This document shows positions 46,745-55,856 of a stretch of DNA of 64,000 bases, piece by piece. Source of the DNA: Microbulbifer sp. A4B17 (GTDB taxonomy: Bacteria; Pseudomonadota; Gammaproteobacteria; Pseudomonadales; Cellvibrionaceae); NCBI RefSeq assembly GCF_003076275.1, contig NZ_CP029064.1:2614501-2678500 (forward strand), written 5' to 3'. Both the position numbers and the translations under genes were made by a program. Below the pieces are notes generated by a model. It was given only the letters and a program-made list of their open reading frames with translations. It was not told the origin of the DNA and ran no database searches. How positions within the stretch are numbered: position 1 is the first letter of the stretch; each line of letters starts with the position of its first letter.

Positions 46745-47839
46745 TTATGTTGGATCAGAAGGCAGGTACTTAACAGGGAAACAAGCATGCTCCCCTTCCC
46801 CAATAGCCATAAAGAAGACCATGGCACTGTCTTTATCCAACTTCAACAAGCTCTCAAACTCTTCATCATAAAAAGCGCCCGCTATAAATACGTCTTGTTG
46901 AAGAGAGTGTGCATAGAGAAATATATTCTCAGATAGATGGCCGGCTTCAAGGTATGCCATCCGATAGATACGGGAATGACGATACTTGGACCAGAACCGA
47001 TTAAATTTGCAGACAAAGCAAATATTAACTGCGGCACCCTCGGCATAGGGCTGACCGACAAGCAAGCGGCGGATCTTATCATGGCTAACAGCATCGCCGA
47101 CTTTGGTTAATCCATGATCAATTGGATTATAGAGGTAAATACCGGGATCAATCCCCTGTACCGAGTGCACTATCAGGTATATATCTGTAGCTTGTAAGGC
47201 GCCGCCAGCAGGGCTGCTGCGAAAATATCCAAAATAATTTATTTTGTCTGAGTGGGCCTTATAAAACTTTTCAACAAACGGAGAAGTACGAAATTTTACA
47301 CAATGAAAGAGTATTTTTTCCAAAAGCTCACGTTTTAAAGTAGTTCCCGGTACAAATTTTCGTGAAGAAAACCGGGTCCCAAACACAGACTCCAACTGAT
47401 TGGTGGTAGGAAAGCTATTTAGTGGGATATCCACTTCTGGATAATTGTACTTGCCTTTAGCCTTTTCCGGCACCTGTTTACAATAGTCAACATACTGTCC
47501 TACCCAAGATACCCTGGGATCTTCACTAGCCCCTTCTTTGCCCTCAGTTGAGGGCGGTAACGAAAGCTTGGTGCCATAATGGTAAAACCAGGATAGTACA
47601 TCCCAACCCCATTGTTTCCGAGCTAAATCACCACTGATGAAGGCTCCATTACTTTGAAGGAAATCTGCTGCCTTAGTTTCTCCTGTCTGCACATCGGAAT
47701 AAAATTTATCCAGAATATTTATGAGAGTTTCTTTATCCAAAGCCCACTGATCGTGATGAACAACATCCCACAAGATGACTTCATTTTCACTGAAATAGAG
47801 AAAGAAATTATCCAATAAATCAGAGCCTTTCATCATCAC
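46745..47839 (-). CDS. SagB-type nitroreductase-like dehydrogenase
   Basis: 364 residues. The N-terminal third (WDVVHHDQWALDKETLINIL) resembles the variable domain of SagB/ThcOx proteins. The FMN-binding nitroreductase fold follows: FSSRKFVPG (Arg-containing cofactor loop), FRSSPAGGALQATDIYLIV (typical SagB S-A/P-GGAL-PxxIYL pattern), GIDPGIYLYNPIDHGLTKVG, AYLEAGHLSENIFLYA, and the end FMAIGEG. Such flavin enzymes oxidise azolines to azoles in RiPP maturation, but many standalone homologs have unknown substrates. No YcaO cyclodehydratase or precursor peptide was seen next to it, so no RiPP role can be claimed. Confidence 0.8.
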   Translation of the reverse strand: MMMKGSDLLDNFFLYFSENEVILWDVVHHDQWALDKETLINILDKFYSDVQTGETKAADFLQSNGAFISGDLARKQWGWDVLSWFYHYGTKLSLPPSTEGKEGASEDPRVSWVGQYVDYCKQVPEKAKGKYNYPEVDIPLNSFPTTNQLESVFGTRFSSRKFVPGTTLKRELLEKILFHCVKFRTSPFVEKFYKAHSDKINYFGYFRSSPAGGALQATDIYLIVHSVQGIDPGIYLYNPIDHGLTKVGDAVSHDKIRRLLVGQPYAEGAAVNICFVCKFNRFWSKYRHSRIYRMAYLEAGHLSENIFLYAHSLQQDVFIAGAFYDEEFESLLKLDKDSAMVFFMAIGEGEHACFPVKYLPSDPT

Positions 47840-48241
47840 TTAACCGTCATATTAGTAGTGGTGGTAAGGAAACTAGAAAGGCAGAATCGCTAAATTCTTG
47901 ATTTATCTGTATTAGCATTGAGTGAGACGTCCCTCATGTTCAAGGGCCATCTCACTTTTCGTAAAAACTACCTTCTGTTAACAGGTAGTGTAGACTGCGA
48001 CAGCAACTCCCAGAGCATAGGGTGCTGTGTCTTCTATATATACCCTTTTCATGATATTTCCCTCCATTCAAAGTATTTTAAATTGCTCCCTCATTGGAGC
48101 TGCTTGCTATGCTCCCTCAACTGAGTACTAGTATAAAATACCCACAATTCCTAGAACGAATAGATATATTTGCATTAATGTAATGCTCAATACTGTCTAA
48201 ACTGGGCACGCAAACCAGGTATAAAAAATTTGCAGAAAGGT
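47840..48241. other. Upstream region of SagB-type gene
   Basis: A short Cys-containing plus-strand frame at 47918-48124 was considered as a peptide gene. It has no ribosome site of note and no leader-peptide pattern, so it is not called. Confidence 0.4.
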
Positions 48242-48263
48242 GCGGACACGTCCCTGTGTCCGC
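48242..48263 (-). terminator. Terminator of the TonB receptor gene
   Basis: Perfect 8-bp arms GCGGACAC / GTGTCCGC with a 6-base loop, 20 bases after the stop on the minus strand. Confidence 0.65.
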
Positions 48264-48283
48264 GTGACTGGGCGGCAATGAGG

Positions 48284-51040
48284 TTAGAAGCTATAAGTCA
48301 GCCCCATATAAGCTCGTCGGCCTGAATATGAGGAGCCCCAAACCCTGTTTTCCTCACCCCAATATCTATCCACCTTCTCTTCGGTAAGGTTGATTATTGA
48401 GGCGGTCAACGTCAGGTTATCCATCAAACGATAAGATGCATTAACATCCAACTGATCGTATTCATCAGTGAAAGTGTTCATGCCATTGTGGAAACCGTCT
48501 GCATAGTCACTGCGATAATTGTAAGAAGCGCGAATGCTAAAGTCGGTATTTTCATAGTAGAGGGACAGGTTGTACTGGTCCTTCGAAGTGCCGGCAATCT
48601 CTGTTTTGATTTTGATACCTTCGGAGTCGATCTCCGCCAGCTCTGTGTCTGTGAAGGTATAGTTTGCATAGACTCCAAAGCCATTATCAAAGGCATACTG
48701 AACAAACAGCTCTATACCTTGCGCAGTAGCATCAGTGCCATTTACCGGCATAGACATAGACACGGTCCGGGTAATACCATCGATATCCCTTGTCACCATG
48801 GAACTGCCGTTGATTACAAACGAAGCAATATCCTTTCTGAACAAGGTCAGTCCTGCCGCAGAGGCATCATCGAAGTACCACTCCAGACCCAAATCAAACT
48901 GATCAGCTTTATAAGGCTCCAACTCAGAGTTGCCCGCATACCCTTGACTGACTGTTGAGCCAGGCAAAGGGGCGTGGATCACTTCAGAACCACCTAGGTT
49001 ATCGTACTCTACTCTCGCCACGACTCTAGCCAGGGCTGCGCGCATAACCAGTTCATCGGAGATATCCCAAGCGATATTAGCACTAGGTAAAATATCAGTA
49101 TTGCTGCTGTCACGAATATTGGGTTCGTCCTGCAAGACCCCATCAATATTGTCGTAGGTGCTCGCATACTGCTTGGTCTGGACTGCTCGAATGCCAAAGT
49201 TTCCGCGCAGAACTGCCGAAGCAAAATTCTGCTGTACATAAGCAGCCGTAATTTCCTCACCAACCCGGTAAACCTGATTTTTCTCGACGATTACCGTAGG
49301 GTCACCATAGGTTGCGTATAGAAACTCTTTTAACTTATCAAACTCCAGATAAGCGAAATTTGGCACATTCACACCGCCGATAATATTATCGAGAGGGCCG
49401 TTTGAAAGGATATCGATTGTGTCGGGCACACCATCGGGGTCAGTGTGGAATGAATCACTTGGCCACCAGGGGTAACAAGCTCCATCAACATCACCCCAGT
49501 TAATCGTTGGACAGGGAGGATTATCATCATCCCAGGATTGTTTGGTGATGCGGCGGTTTATCTCATGGTCCCGGTACTTAACCCCAACATCCAGGGAGGT
49601 AAGCCAGGCATAATCCATATCGATGGAAACGTCCAGCTGGTAGTAACTCTCCTCGTCCTCGCTGCTGGTCCAAAGGGATGAGAACCAGTCATATAAAGGA
49701 TAAGTGTTGGGATCTCCCAGATCTGCACTGGTATCAATTTCAGCAGTACCACTGCTGAGATCCCAGCTCCAATCGGTTGCAGTGCCATAACGGGAATTGA
49801 CTGATGCAAACAATTTCTCAGAGGGGCCGCCCTCTGCACTGGTATTACCGACTACCAACCGAGCACTATATCCATCTCCCTCGTAACTGATATTGAAATC
49901 CAGCGTATCCGAAACATATTCCGCTCGAGTGTAGTCACCAGCTACCTGTGGAGACTGTAACTCTGCCTGGCCCCGATCGAGCATACCAATGCCGAGAAGA
50001 GTATCACCATCTTCATCAAACTTGAGACTGCCCGGCGCTATTGCATCCCCGTAGTTCCACTCAGGAAATACGATACGATAATTCTCTGAGTTGCCGCCTA
50101 GCTCAAAGCGGAAATAATTGACACCAAATTCCAGCTGTTCTACCGGACGCCATTGGGCACTTAGCTGCATGCCATCCCGGGTCCGCTCCTCTTCCAAGAC
50201 ACTACCGACAACGGCTCGCGGCGCATAGAAATCCCGGTATTCATTACCGTCGATATCCACCATCGGCCCCCTGGCCTCTACGCCAGTCTGGGGGGACTCA
50301 TCTCCCTGCCAACCCCAGTTTTCTACCGAGGTGCTAATTACCCGGTTCTGACGATCCTGCTTTGAGTATCCAAACAATACGCCAAAGGTTTCCTGATCAT
50401 TTTTCCATGAGTAAAAACCGGTGTACTGAGGTTCGTACTCCCCAGTAACATCAGCATAAGTACTCTCAATGGATAACATGCCCTCCCCGGAATCCAGGTC
50501 CAGTGGCTTGCGGGTGTGTAAAATTACAGTACCACCTATCCCGCCTTCATCCAGTTTTGCTTCTGGACTTTTATACACATCCGCTCGGGAGATCATCGCT
50601 GAAGGTAGCAATGCGTAGGAAAATGATCGGGATGGATCATCGCCGGGAGTGGCTATATAGTTTCCATTTAGCTGGGTAAAAGTGAGCTCAGGCGCAGTTC
50701 CTCGGATACTTACTTCGGCTCCCTCGCCGCCGCTTCGAACGATGGATACTCCCGGAACCCTCTGCAAAGAGTCTGCAACATTCTTATCGGGGAATTTACC
50801 CATATCTTCAGCGGTGATTGAGTCTACTACCGCATTGGAAAAACGCTTTACATCGAGATTTTTCTCCATGCTCCGGCGAATACCCAATACCTCTACTTCC
50901 TCCAGCACCAGACTCTCTGTATCAGATTCACTGGTGCTCTGTGCATTTGCCATACCGACAACACTGTACAACACTAGAACACTAACAGACGTCCTCAATA
51001 GGTCTAGCTGGCGATTTGTATTTAAGGGTATCTCTCTCAT
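48284..51040 (-). CDS. TonB-dependent receptor (Xanthomonas/Caulobacter type), likely for a glycoside
   Basis: 918 residues. Signal peptide ending GMANA; TonB-box-like LVLEEVEVLGIRRSMEKNLD; plug domain AVVDSITAEDMGKFPDKNVA, then RVPGVSIVRSGGEGAEVSIR. The barrel ends in GLTYSF with the terminal Phe. This plug sequence is the hallmark of the TIGR01782 receptors that import plant or algal carbohydrates. It is the last gene of a sugar-oxidation cluster on the same strand, 159 bases after the dehydrogenase small subunit. It would take the substrate across the outer membrane using TonB energy. Confidence 0.93.
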   Translation of the reverse strand: MREIPLNTNRQLDLLRTSVSVLVLYSVVGMANAQSTSESDTESLVLEEVEVLGIRRSMEKNLDVKRFSNAVVDSITAEDMGKFPDKNVADSLQRVPGVSIVRSGGEGAEVSIRGTAPELTFTQLNGNYIATPGDDPSRSFSYALLPSAMISRADVYKSPEAKLDEGGIGGTVILHTRKPLDLDSGEGMLSIESTYADVTGEYEPQYTGFYSWKNDQETFGVLFGYSKQDRQNRVISTSVENWGWQGDESPQTGVEARGPMVDIDGNEYRDFYAPRAVVGSVLEEERTRDGMQLSAQWRPVEQLEFGVNYFRFELGGNSENYRIVFPEWNYGDAIAPGSLKFDEDGDTLLGIGMLDRGQAELQSPQVAGDYTRAEYVSDTLDFNISYEGDGYSARLVVGNTSAEGGPSEKLFASVNSRYGTATDWSWDLSSGTAEIDTSADLGDPNTYPLYDWFSSLWTSSEDEESYYQLDVSIDMDYAWLTSLDVGVKYRDHEINRRITKQSWDDDNPPCPTINWGDVDGACYPWWPSDSFHTDPDGVPDTIDILSNGPLDNIIGGVNVPNFAYLEFDKLKEFLYATYGDPTVIVEKNQVYRVGEEITAAYVQQNFASAVLRGNFGIRAVQTKQYASTYDNIDGVLQDEPNIRDSSNTDILPSANIAWDISDELVMRAALARVVARVEYDNLGGSEVIHAPLPGSTVSQGYAGNSELEPYKADQFDLGLEWYFDDASAAGLTLFRKDIASFVINGSSMVTRDIDGITRTVSMSMPVNGTDATAQGIELFVQYAFDNGFGVYANYTFTDTELAEIDSEGIKIKTEIAGTSKDQYNLSLYYENTDFSIRASYNYRSDYADGFHNGMNTFTDEYDQLDVNASYRLMDNLTLTASIINLTEEKVDRYWGEENRVWGSSYSGRRAYMGLTYSF

Positions 51041-51199
51041 TGCTCAAATTTCTCTTTTATTATTTTTTTCTAGCCTTCCGTTCACCCTAAAAGCCCGGCA
51101 TATCATTCGCCGGGCCACCGGAATATGCCCTACTCTTATCGATCCAGTTCTGTCTCGATATTTTTATATGTGCGTATAGCGCTATAGCAAAAAGCGTCT

Positions 51200-51895
51200 T
51201 TAGCTATCCAATCCAAGTCGCTTGAGGACTTCAGGGGGTGCTCCAGGGAAACTCGCCATTGGTCGGTTACCCACATAACCGATATCCGCCATACCTTCCT
51301 CGGTGGTATAGAAAGCGGTGGACACGAGAACTCGAACTTTGGCAAAGAAACGAGCACCAGCTTGGAACTCTGGCTTCGCCGTGCGAGTCCACTTGATATC
51401 CTCACAGATGGCTACTTTTTGAGGTTCATTCAGATCGACAAAGGAACCTCCAAATCTGCGCTTGGACTCACCCTCCAGCCAAACAACCCCTCCCCGAATC
51501 GTGACAAGATCTGCTTTATTATTGGAATATGGGGCGCTGACATATTCGTTGATGTAGTGATGGGCCCCTACTGAAGAGGCACTCGGAGAAGTTTCATCCG
51601 CGGGAATAATGACGTCGCAAAGTGCTGCCAATACCGCTAACTCACCCTTTTCAAGCTGCATCTCCCAAGGCACAACGGGATTAAGGAGATCCGGATCTGT
51701 CGGCGTGCCCCTGGCCAGAGTCTGCTTCGGGGCATCCAGGTTCTTTACTACCGGTTCAGCCCCGGGCACCTCCTCTTTCACTACAACTTTTTGCGCTACT
51801 TTCTCAGAACAGCCAATGACTGGAACTGCAGCAGCGGTGGTAGCAATCAAACGCAGGGCGTTGCGCCGACCCAGATTGGTTTTTTCCTCGCTCAT
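51200..51895 (-). CDS. Gluconate 2-dehydrogenase subunit 3-like protein (Tat signal)
   Basis: 231 residues. A Tat signal (LGRRNALRLIATTAAAVPVI) is followed at once by Cys, perhaps also lipidated. The mature region matches PF13618: LAALCDVIIPADETSPSASS, then GAHHYINEYVSAPYS. This is the small chaperone-like subunit of periplasmic GMC dehydrogenases. It follows the large subunit by one base, so the two are a translational pair. The large subunit lacks a signal and would be carried through the Tat system by this partner (known for such complexes; inferred here). Confidence 0.9.
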   Translation of the reverse strand: MSEEKTNLGRRNALRLIATTAAAVPVIGCSEKVAQKVVVKEEVPGAEPVVKNLDAPKQTLARGTPTDPDLLNPVVPWEMQLEKGELAVLAALCDVIIPADETSPSASSVGAHHYINEYVSAPYSNNKADLVTIRGGVVWLEGESKRRFGGSFVDLNEPQKVAICEDIKWTRTAKPEFQAGARFFAKVRVLVSTAFYTTEEGMADIGYVGNRPMASFPGAPPEVLKRLGLDS

Positions 51896-51896
51896 A

Positions 51897-53693
51897 TCAG
51901 ATATTCCTCTTCTTGAACTGGTCCACGATGTAGTCGCAGGTGCGCCAGGCCAGCGCCATAATGGTCAGGGTTGGATTCTTATCAGCATTGGAGACAAAGG
52001 GTGCGCCGTCAGTAAGGAAGAGATTCGGTACTTCCCAGGACTGGCAGTAAGGATTGAGCACGGAATCATTCGGATTTGAGCCCATGCGCGCGGTGCCGAC
52101 TTCGTGAATAATCGCACCGCCGTTGATAATTGCCTTGGCACCGTCGGTTTGCACGGTAGAGGTGACCTTACCACCCATACCCTCAATGATTTCAGCAAAG
52201 GTTTTGTGCATGTGAGCGGCCTGGTTCAATTCCTGGTCACTCCATTTCCAATGGAACTTCAACACCGGGATGCCCCACTGATCTACCTGGTCCTTATCAA
52301 TTTCACAGTAGCTGTCCTCGTTGGGAATCATTTCCCCGCGACCGTCAAACCACACAAAGGAGCCGTAGTAACGCCGGCAGGCTTCCTTCAAGTCTTTACC
52401 ATAAGCACCATTGGTAAAATCACCCATACCGCCGAAGGCACCTGCGCCCGGCATACTGCGACCACCGCCGAATTCAATGTGGTAGCCACGGGCGAAATCC
52501 AGGTCACCACGCAATTGTTCCTTGTACAACCACCAGGGCATATACATGTGCATCGCCGATGCGCCGTCCTCATTGTGGGCAGGCATACTTTCCAAAGCGG
52601 GAATCTGCCCGCCGATACCAGCTCCCACTGTATCCATCAGGTATTTCCCTACGGCACCGCTGCCATTGGCGATACCATCAGGGAATAAAGTGCTTTTGGA
52701 ATTAAGGAGAATGCGCGAAGTTTCAGCCGCACTGGCTGCAACAATCACAGCGCGGGCACTGGCAAATCTTTCCTGACGGGTATCTTTATCAATATAAATA
52801 ACCCCGTTTGCCTTACCTTTTTTATCAACGGTAACTTCACGCACCATGGCATCAGTAATGATATCCAGATTGCCCGTCGCTAATGCCGGTGGCAGTAGTA
52901 CAGTCGTGGACTGGAAATTCGCCTTAATTGAGCAACCGCGCCCACAGGGCGTGGCCCAAAAACAGGCTGCGCGAGATTTCATTGATTCCCGGGTGACGTC
53001 CTGGGCCAATTTATTGTCCGGGAATAATTTCTGCGGAATATTTTCGTGATCTAGACGCTCACTGAGAATAGCCAAGTGAGAGGGAATTACAGGGATCCCC
53101 AGCCTATCGCACGCTTTTTTGGCCAGAAGTTCATAGGCACGGGGCTTCGGGGGTGGCAGCAGCACTCCTTCGGAGGAGTCAGGAGTGTTTTCTAACCCCT
53201 CGTTAGTGCCATAGACACCAATGAGCATCTCGGTTTTATCGTAGTAGGGAGCGAGATCGTTGTAACTGATCGGCCAATCAAAACCGAGTCCGTCCCTTGA
53301 ATAGGGTTTAAAATCATACTCACCCATTCGCAGGGAAATACGTCCCCAGTGGTTCGTGCGGCCACCCAGCATACGGGCACGCCACCAGTCAAAACGGCGG
53401 CCTCTTTCTCTGGACCCCTGAGTGTAGGGTTCGCCGGGTACCTGCCAACCTCCGTCAACCGTTGCATCATAGAAACCGAACGGCTTTTCCGGTGTGCTCC
53501 CCCCACGCAAAGGCGCATCTTTTGGGAGGTTAAACATTGGGGTTTCCTTAACCGGGTCATAGGATCTCCCCGCCTCCAGCAGTAGAACCTTTAGCCCTGC
53601 AGTGGCTAGTACATAGGCAGCCATACCGCCGCCAGCACCAGACCCAACAATCAGTGCGTCATACTCTTTCTTCTCGAAGTCATCATTCGGCAT
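51897..53693 (-). CDS. GMC-family FAD oxidoreductase, large subunit (sugar/glycoside dehydrogenase type)
   Basis: 598 residues. FAD motif ALIVGSGAGGGMAAYVLATA; ARMLGGRTNHWGRISLRMG; Cys-rich CFWATPCGRGCSIKANFQST, characteristic of gluconate-2-dehydrogenase-type GMC proteins; C-terminal HEVGTARMGSNPNDSVLN with the catalytic His, and NPTLTIMALAWRTCDYI. No signal peptide. With the adjacent small subunit it resembles periplasmic glucoside/sugar 3-dehydrogenases; the nearby DUF1080 gene fits a 3-keto-glycoside route. A LacI-type operator lies 71 bases upstream of the start. Confidence 0.9.
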   Translation of the reverse strand: MPNDDFEKKEYDALIVGSGAGGGMAAYVLATAGLKVLLLEAGRSYDPVKETPMFNLPKDAPLRGGSTPEKPFGFYDATVDGGWQVPGEPYTQGSRERGRRFDWWRARMLGGRTNHWGRISLRMGEYDFKPYSRDGLGFDWPISYNDLAPYYDKTEMLIGVYGTNEGLENTPDSSEGVLLPPPKPRAYELLAKKACDRLGIPVIPSHLAILSERLDHENIPQKLFPDNKLAQDVTRESMKSRAACFWATPCGRGCSIKANFQSTTVLLPPALATGNLDIITDAMVREVTVDKKGKANGVIYIDKDTRQERFASARAVIVAASAAETSRILLNSKSTLFPDGIANGSGAVGKYLMDTVGAGIGGQIPALESMPAHNEDGASAMHMYMPWWLYKEQLRGDLDFARGYHIEFGGGRSMPGAGAFGGMGDFTNGAYGKDLKEACRRYYGSFVWFDGRGEMIPNEDSYCEIDKDQVDQWGIPVLKFHWKWSDQELNQAAHMHKTFAEIIEGMGGKVTSTVQTDGAKAIINGGAIIHEVGTARMGSNPNDSVLNPYCQSWEVPNLFLTDGAPFVSNADKNPTLTIMALAWRTCDYIVDQFKKRNI

Positions 53694-53763
53694 CGCCTCT
53701 CTCCTACTTCATCAATTATTTTTGTTTTACTCGTTTAATTTTAATTAACTTACAAGATAAATC

Positions 53764-53777
53764 TGTAACCGGTTACA
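53764..53777. promoter_or_regulatory. LacI-type operator 1
   Basis: Perfect 14-bp palindrome TGTAACCGGTTACA with the central CG typical of LacI/GalR sites, upstream of the GMC-subunit-TonB receptor transcript. Confidence 0.8.
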
Positions 53778-53909
53778 TTTTTTGTCAAAATTTTTTATTT
53801 ATCCGTTACATCTAATCTCTAACTTATATTTTTTTAACCAAAGAGATTAATTTTTATAAACATTTTTAACGAACCCAGAAATCCCTAAATATTCTGATCA
53901 AAAAATGAG

Positions 53910-53923
53910 AGTAACCGGTTACA
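53910..53923. promoter_or_regulatory. LacI-type operator 2
   Basis: AGTAACCGGTTACA: the same core GTAACCGGTTAC with one outer mismatch, 146 bases from operator 1. The pair could permit looping. Confidence 0.7.
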
Positions 53924-53945
53924 TTTTTAACCAAATAATTATTGC

Positions 53946-54857
53946 TTACTCACTATATAGATCACCCTGTCGCGCCAAGCGCAGCAAAAGCTCTTTCGTT
54001 GCTTTGATCCCCCAGTCTTCATCGCCGGCGCCTTCATACTCAATCCCGATATACCCCTTGTAACCCGCCTTTTGAATTATCCGCAGCATCCGGGCAAAAT
54101 CCGTATTGGTCTCATTTCCCCGCTTATCAAATGAAAAACTCTTTGCGCTGATTCCGCGGGCAAAGGGCATCAACTGCTCTACTCCCAAGTAGCGGTCGTA
54201 GTCACCAAAGTTTCCAAAGTCTGGCAAACTTCCACAGTTCGGCATATCCACTGACTGTAATAACTGGGATAACCAAAGTCCGTTTGAGGAATAGCCACCG
54301 TGGTTCTCCACCACAATATTGATGTCGAAATCCAAGGCAAACTCTGAGAGAGCCCGCAGCCCATCTCTACAAGCAGAACTAACCTCCCTGCTACTACCCT
54401 GTCCGCCAGCATTCACCCTGATAGAGTGGCAACCCAAATATTTGGCCGCTTCAACCCACTGGAAATGATTTTCTACCGCTAGTTGTCTTTCGCTAGCATT
54501 TGGGTTGCCAAGATCACCTTCTGCATCAACCATAATCAAAAGGCTTTTAACCCCGTGATCTATTGCACGCGCTTTCAACGCTGAAAGAAAATTCTGATCC
54601 CTGGCTTTATCGGCAAAAAACTGATTGACATACTCTACCGCGTCAATTGCAAATGCCTTTCTTGCCTTAATAGGGAAATCCAATACCTTGAGAGCGCCAC
54701 TTCGCAATTGCCGATGCAGGGACCATTGGGCCAGGGAAATTTTCACAGGGCCACCCGGGGTATTGGTAATGATTCGCCCACTATTACCAAACAAGGGGGC
54801 GGTAAAAGCAGCTGCAGCCAAGCCGGCACCAACCTGTAGCAAAGTTCTACGCTTCAT
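53946..54857 (-). CDS. Tat-exported sugar phosphate isomerase/epimerase-like TIM-barrel protein
   Basis: 303 residues. N-terminus MKRRTLLQVGAGLAAAAF is a Tat signal. The mature protein is an AP-endonuclease-2-type TIM barrel: VKISLAQWSLHRQLRSGALK, MVDAEGDLGNPN, SIRVNAGGQGSS, VVENHGGYSSNG, GYIGIEYEGAGDEDWG, with metal-binding Glu/His/Asp residues. Homologs in 3-keto sugar clusters act as isomerases, epimerases or hydratase/lyases on oxidised sugars in the periplasm. It overlaps the upstream tatA gene by four bases, so translation is coupled. Confidence 0.88.
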   Translation of the reverse strand: MKRRTLLQVGAGLAAAAFTAPLFGNSGRIITNTPGGPVKISLAQWSLHRQLRSGALKVLDFPIKARKAFAIDAVEYVNQFFADKARDQNFLSALKARAIDHGVKSLLIMVDAEGDLGNPNASERQLAVENHFQWVEAAKYLGCHSIRVNAGGQGSSREVSSACRDGLRALSEFALDFDINIVVENHGGYSSNGLWLSQLLQSVDMPNCGSLPDFGNFGDYDRYLGVEQLMPFARGISAKSFSFDKRGNETNTDFARMLRIIQKAGYKGYIGIEYEGAGDEDWGIKATKELLLRLARQGDLYSE

Positions 54858-55072
54858 TCCCGCTCCCCAGCTTGGAGTAGATTGCCAGACAAGTTACCTG
54901 GGGAATCTTCTCTAGTGCCATCCTTATCGCTTTGATGCAATGAGCGGCGGAAACCACTAATCGCTCCTCCAAGGTCTTCTCCCAGACGGCGGATCTTGCC
55001 ACTACCAAATAGTAGAACCGCTAACACAAGAACAATAAGTACCTGCCAAATACCCACGCCTGAAATACCCAT
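54854..55072 (-). CDS. tatA: TatA/E-family twin-arginine translocase subunit
   Basis: 72 residues. A single N-terminal membrane helix WQVLIVLVLAVLLFGSGKIR with the FGxxK/R hinge of TatA, then an amphipathic helix (LGEDLGGAISGFRRSLHQ) and a polar tail. It is embedded in a catabolic operon: three bases after the DUF1080 gene and overlapping the Tat-signal isomerase gene. Several products of the locus carry Tat signals, so a dedicated pore subunit to raise export capacity is likely (inference). No tatB or tatC is adjacent. Confidence 0.9.
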   Translation of the reverse strand: MGISGVGIWQVLIVLVLAVLLFGSGKIRRLGEDLGGAISGFRRSLHQSDKDGTREDSPGNLSGNLLQAGERE

Positions 55073-55075
55073 GAT

Positions 55076-55786
55076 TTACAGCTCCCGAATTCTGATATTG
55101 CGGTACCACACTTTGTCGCCGTGGTCTTGTAAAGCAATAAAGCCGCTCTCACTACGGGCAAAATCGGGGTAAGAGGAAAACTTACTGTTGGCAAGACGTG
55201 TATCCCAATCTTCAGACCAGAGTTCATAGCTGACAATCATGCTTCCATTCAGCCAATGTTCAACCCGACCATTCTCCACTCGAATACGCGTTTTATTGAA
55301 TTCTCCTGCCGGCTTTACCTCATCTTCGCTGGGTGCATACAAGTCGAAGACTGATCCTGCGCTGTGGCTCAGTTTTTCCAGTTCGGGAAAAGCATTGTTA
55401 TCCAGTACCTGGTATTCCATACCTGACATCCAGACTGGTGCATTGCCACCAGCTACCCGATAAATAATGCCGCTGTTGCCGCCTTCAGATATCTTCCATT
55501 CCAGTTCCAGCTCAAAATCAGAAAACTTCTCTGCAGTGACGATATCCCCCGCTCCACCAGCAGTGAGCACCAGGTTGCCATCAACGACCTGCCAGGCCTC
55601 TCCTACATGGGAGCCATTGGCACCGGTCCAACCCTGCAACGTTTTACCGTCGAATAAATGCCTCCAGTCCTTATCCGCTTGTATACCGGACTTTTCCGGC
55701 ATCCGTTCACAACCCCCTAGTGTGACTAGTAGTGCTGCAGAGGCCAGTAAAGACGTGCAAAATTTTGTCCTAGTGAATTTTTTCAT
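55076..55786 (-). CDS. DUF1080 (3-keto-disaccharide hydrolase family) lipoprotein
   Basis: ATG 55786 (MKKFTRTKFCTSLLAS) is preferred; 236 residues. Lipoprotein signal LLVTLGGC. The mature part matches PF06439: WRHLFDGKTLQGWTGANGSH, ELELEWKISEGGNSGIIYRV, MEYQVLDNNA, NKTRIRVENGRVEHWLNGSM, SGFIALQDHGDKVWYRNIRI. This concanavalin-like family cleaves 3-keto-glycosides made by sugar 3-dehydrogenases. Its place with a GMC dehydrogenase supports a two-step oxidise-then-cleave pathway outside the inner membrane. Confidence 0.9.
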   Translation of the reverse strand: MKKFTRTKFCTSLLASAALLVTLGGCERMPEKSGIQADKDWRHLFDGKTLQGWTGANGSHVGEAWQVVDGNLVLTAGGAGDIVTAEKFSDFELELEWKISEGGNSGIIYRVAGGNAPVWMSGMEYQVLDNNAFPELEKLSHSAGSVFDLYAPSEDEVKPAGEFNKTRIRVENGRVEHWLNGSMIVSYELWSEDWDTRLANSKFSSYPDFARSESGFIALQDHGDKVWYRNIRIREL

Positions 55787-55856
55787 CGTTGTTATCTCCA
55801 CATGAATTGGTGTTTATCTAATCAGTTTGCCGCGATGGTTTTACATCCACACTTTA

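Noticed and set aside
47918-48124. Cys-containing short frame as a possible RiPP precursor for the SagB-type protein
   Set aside because: On the opposite strand, no leader/core organisation, no YcaO partner; insufficient support.
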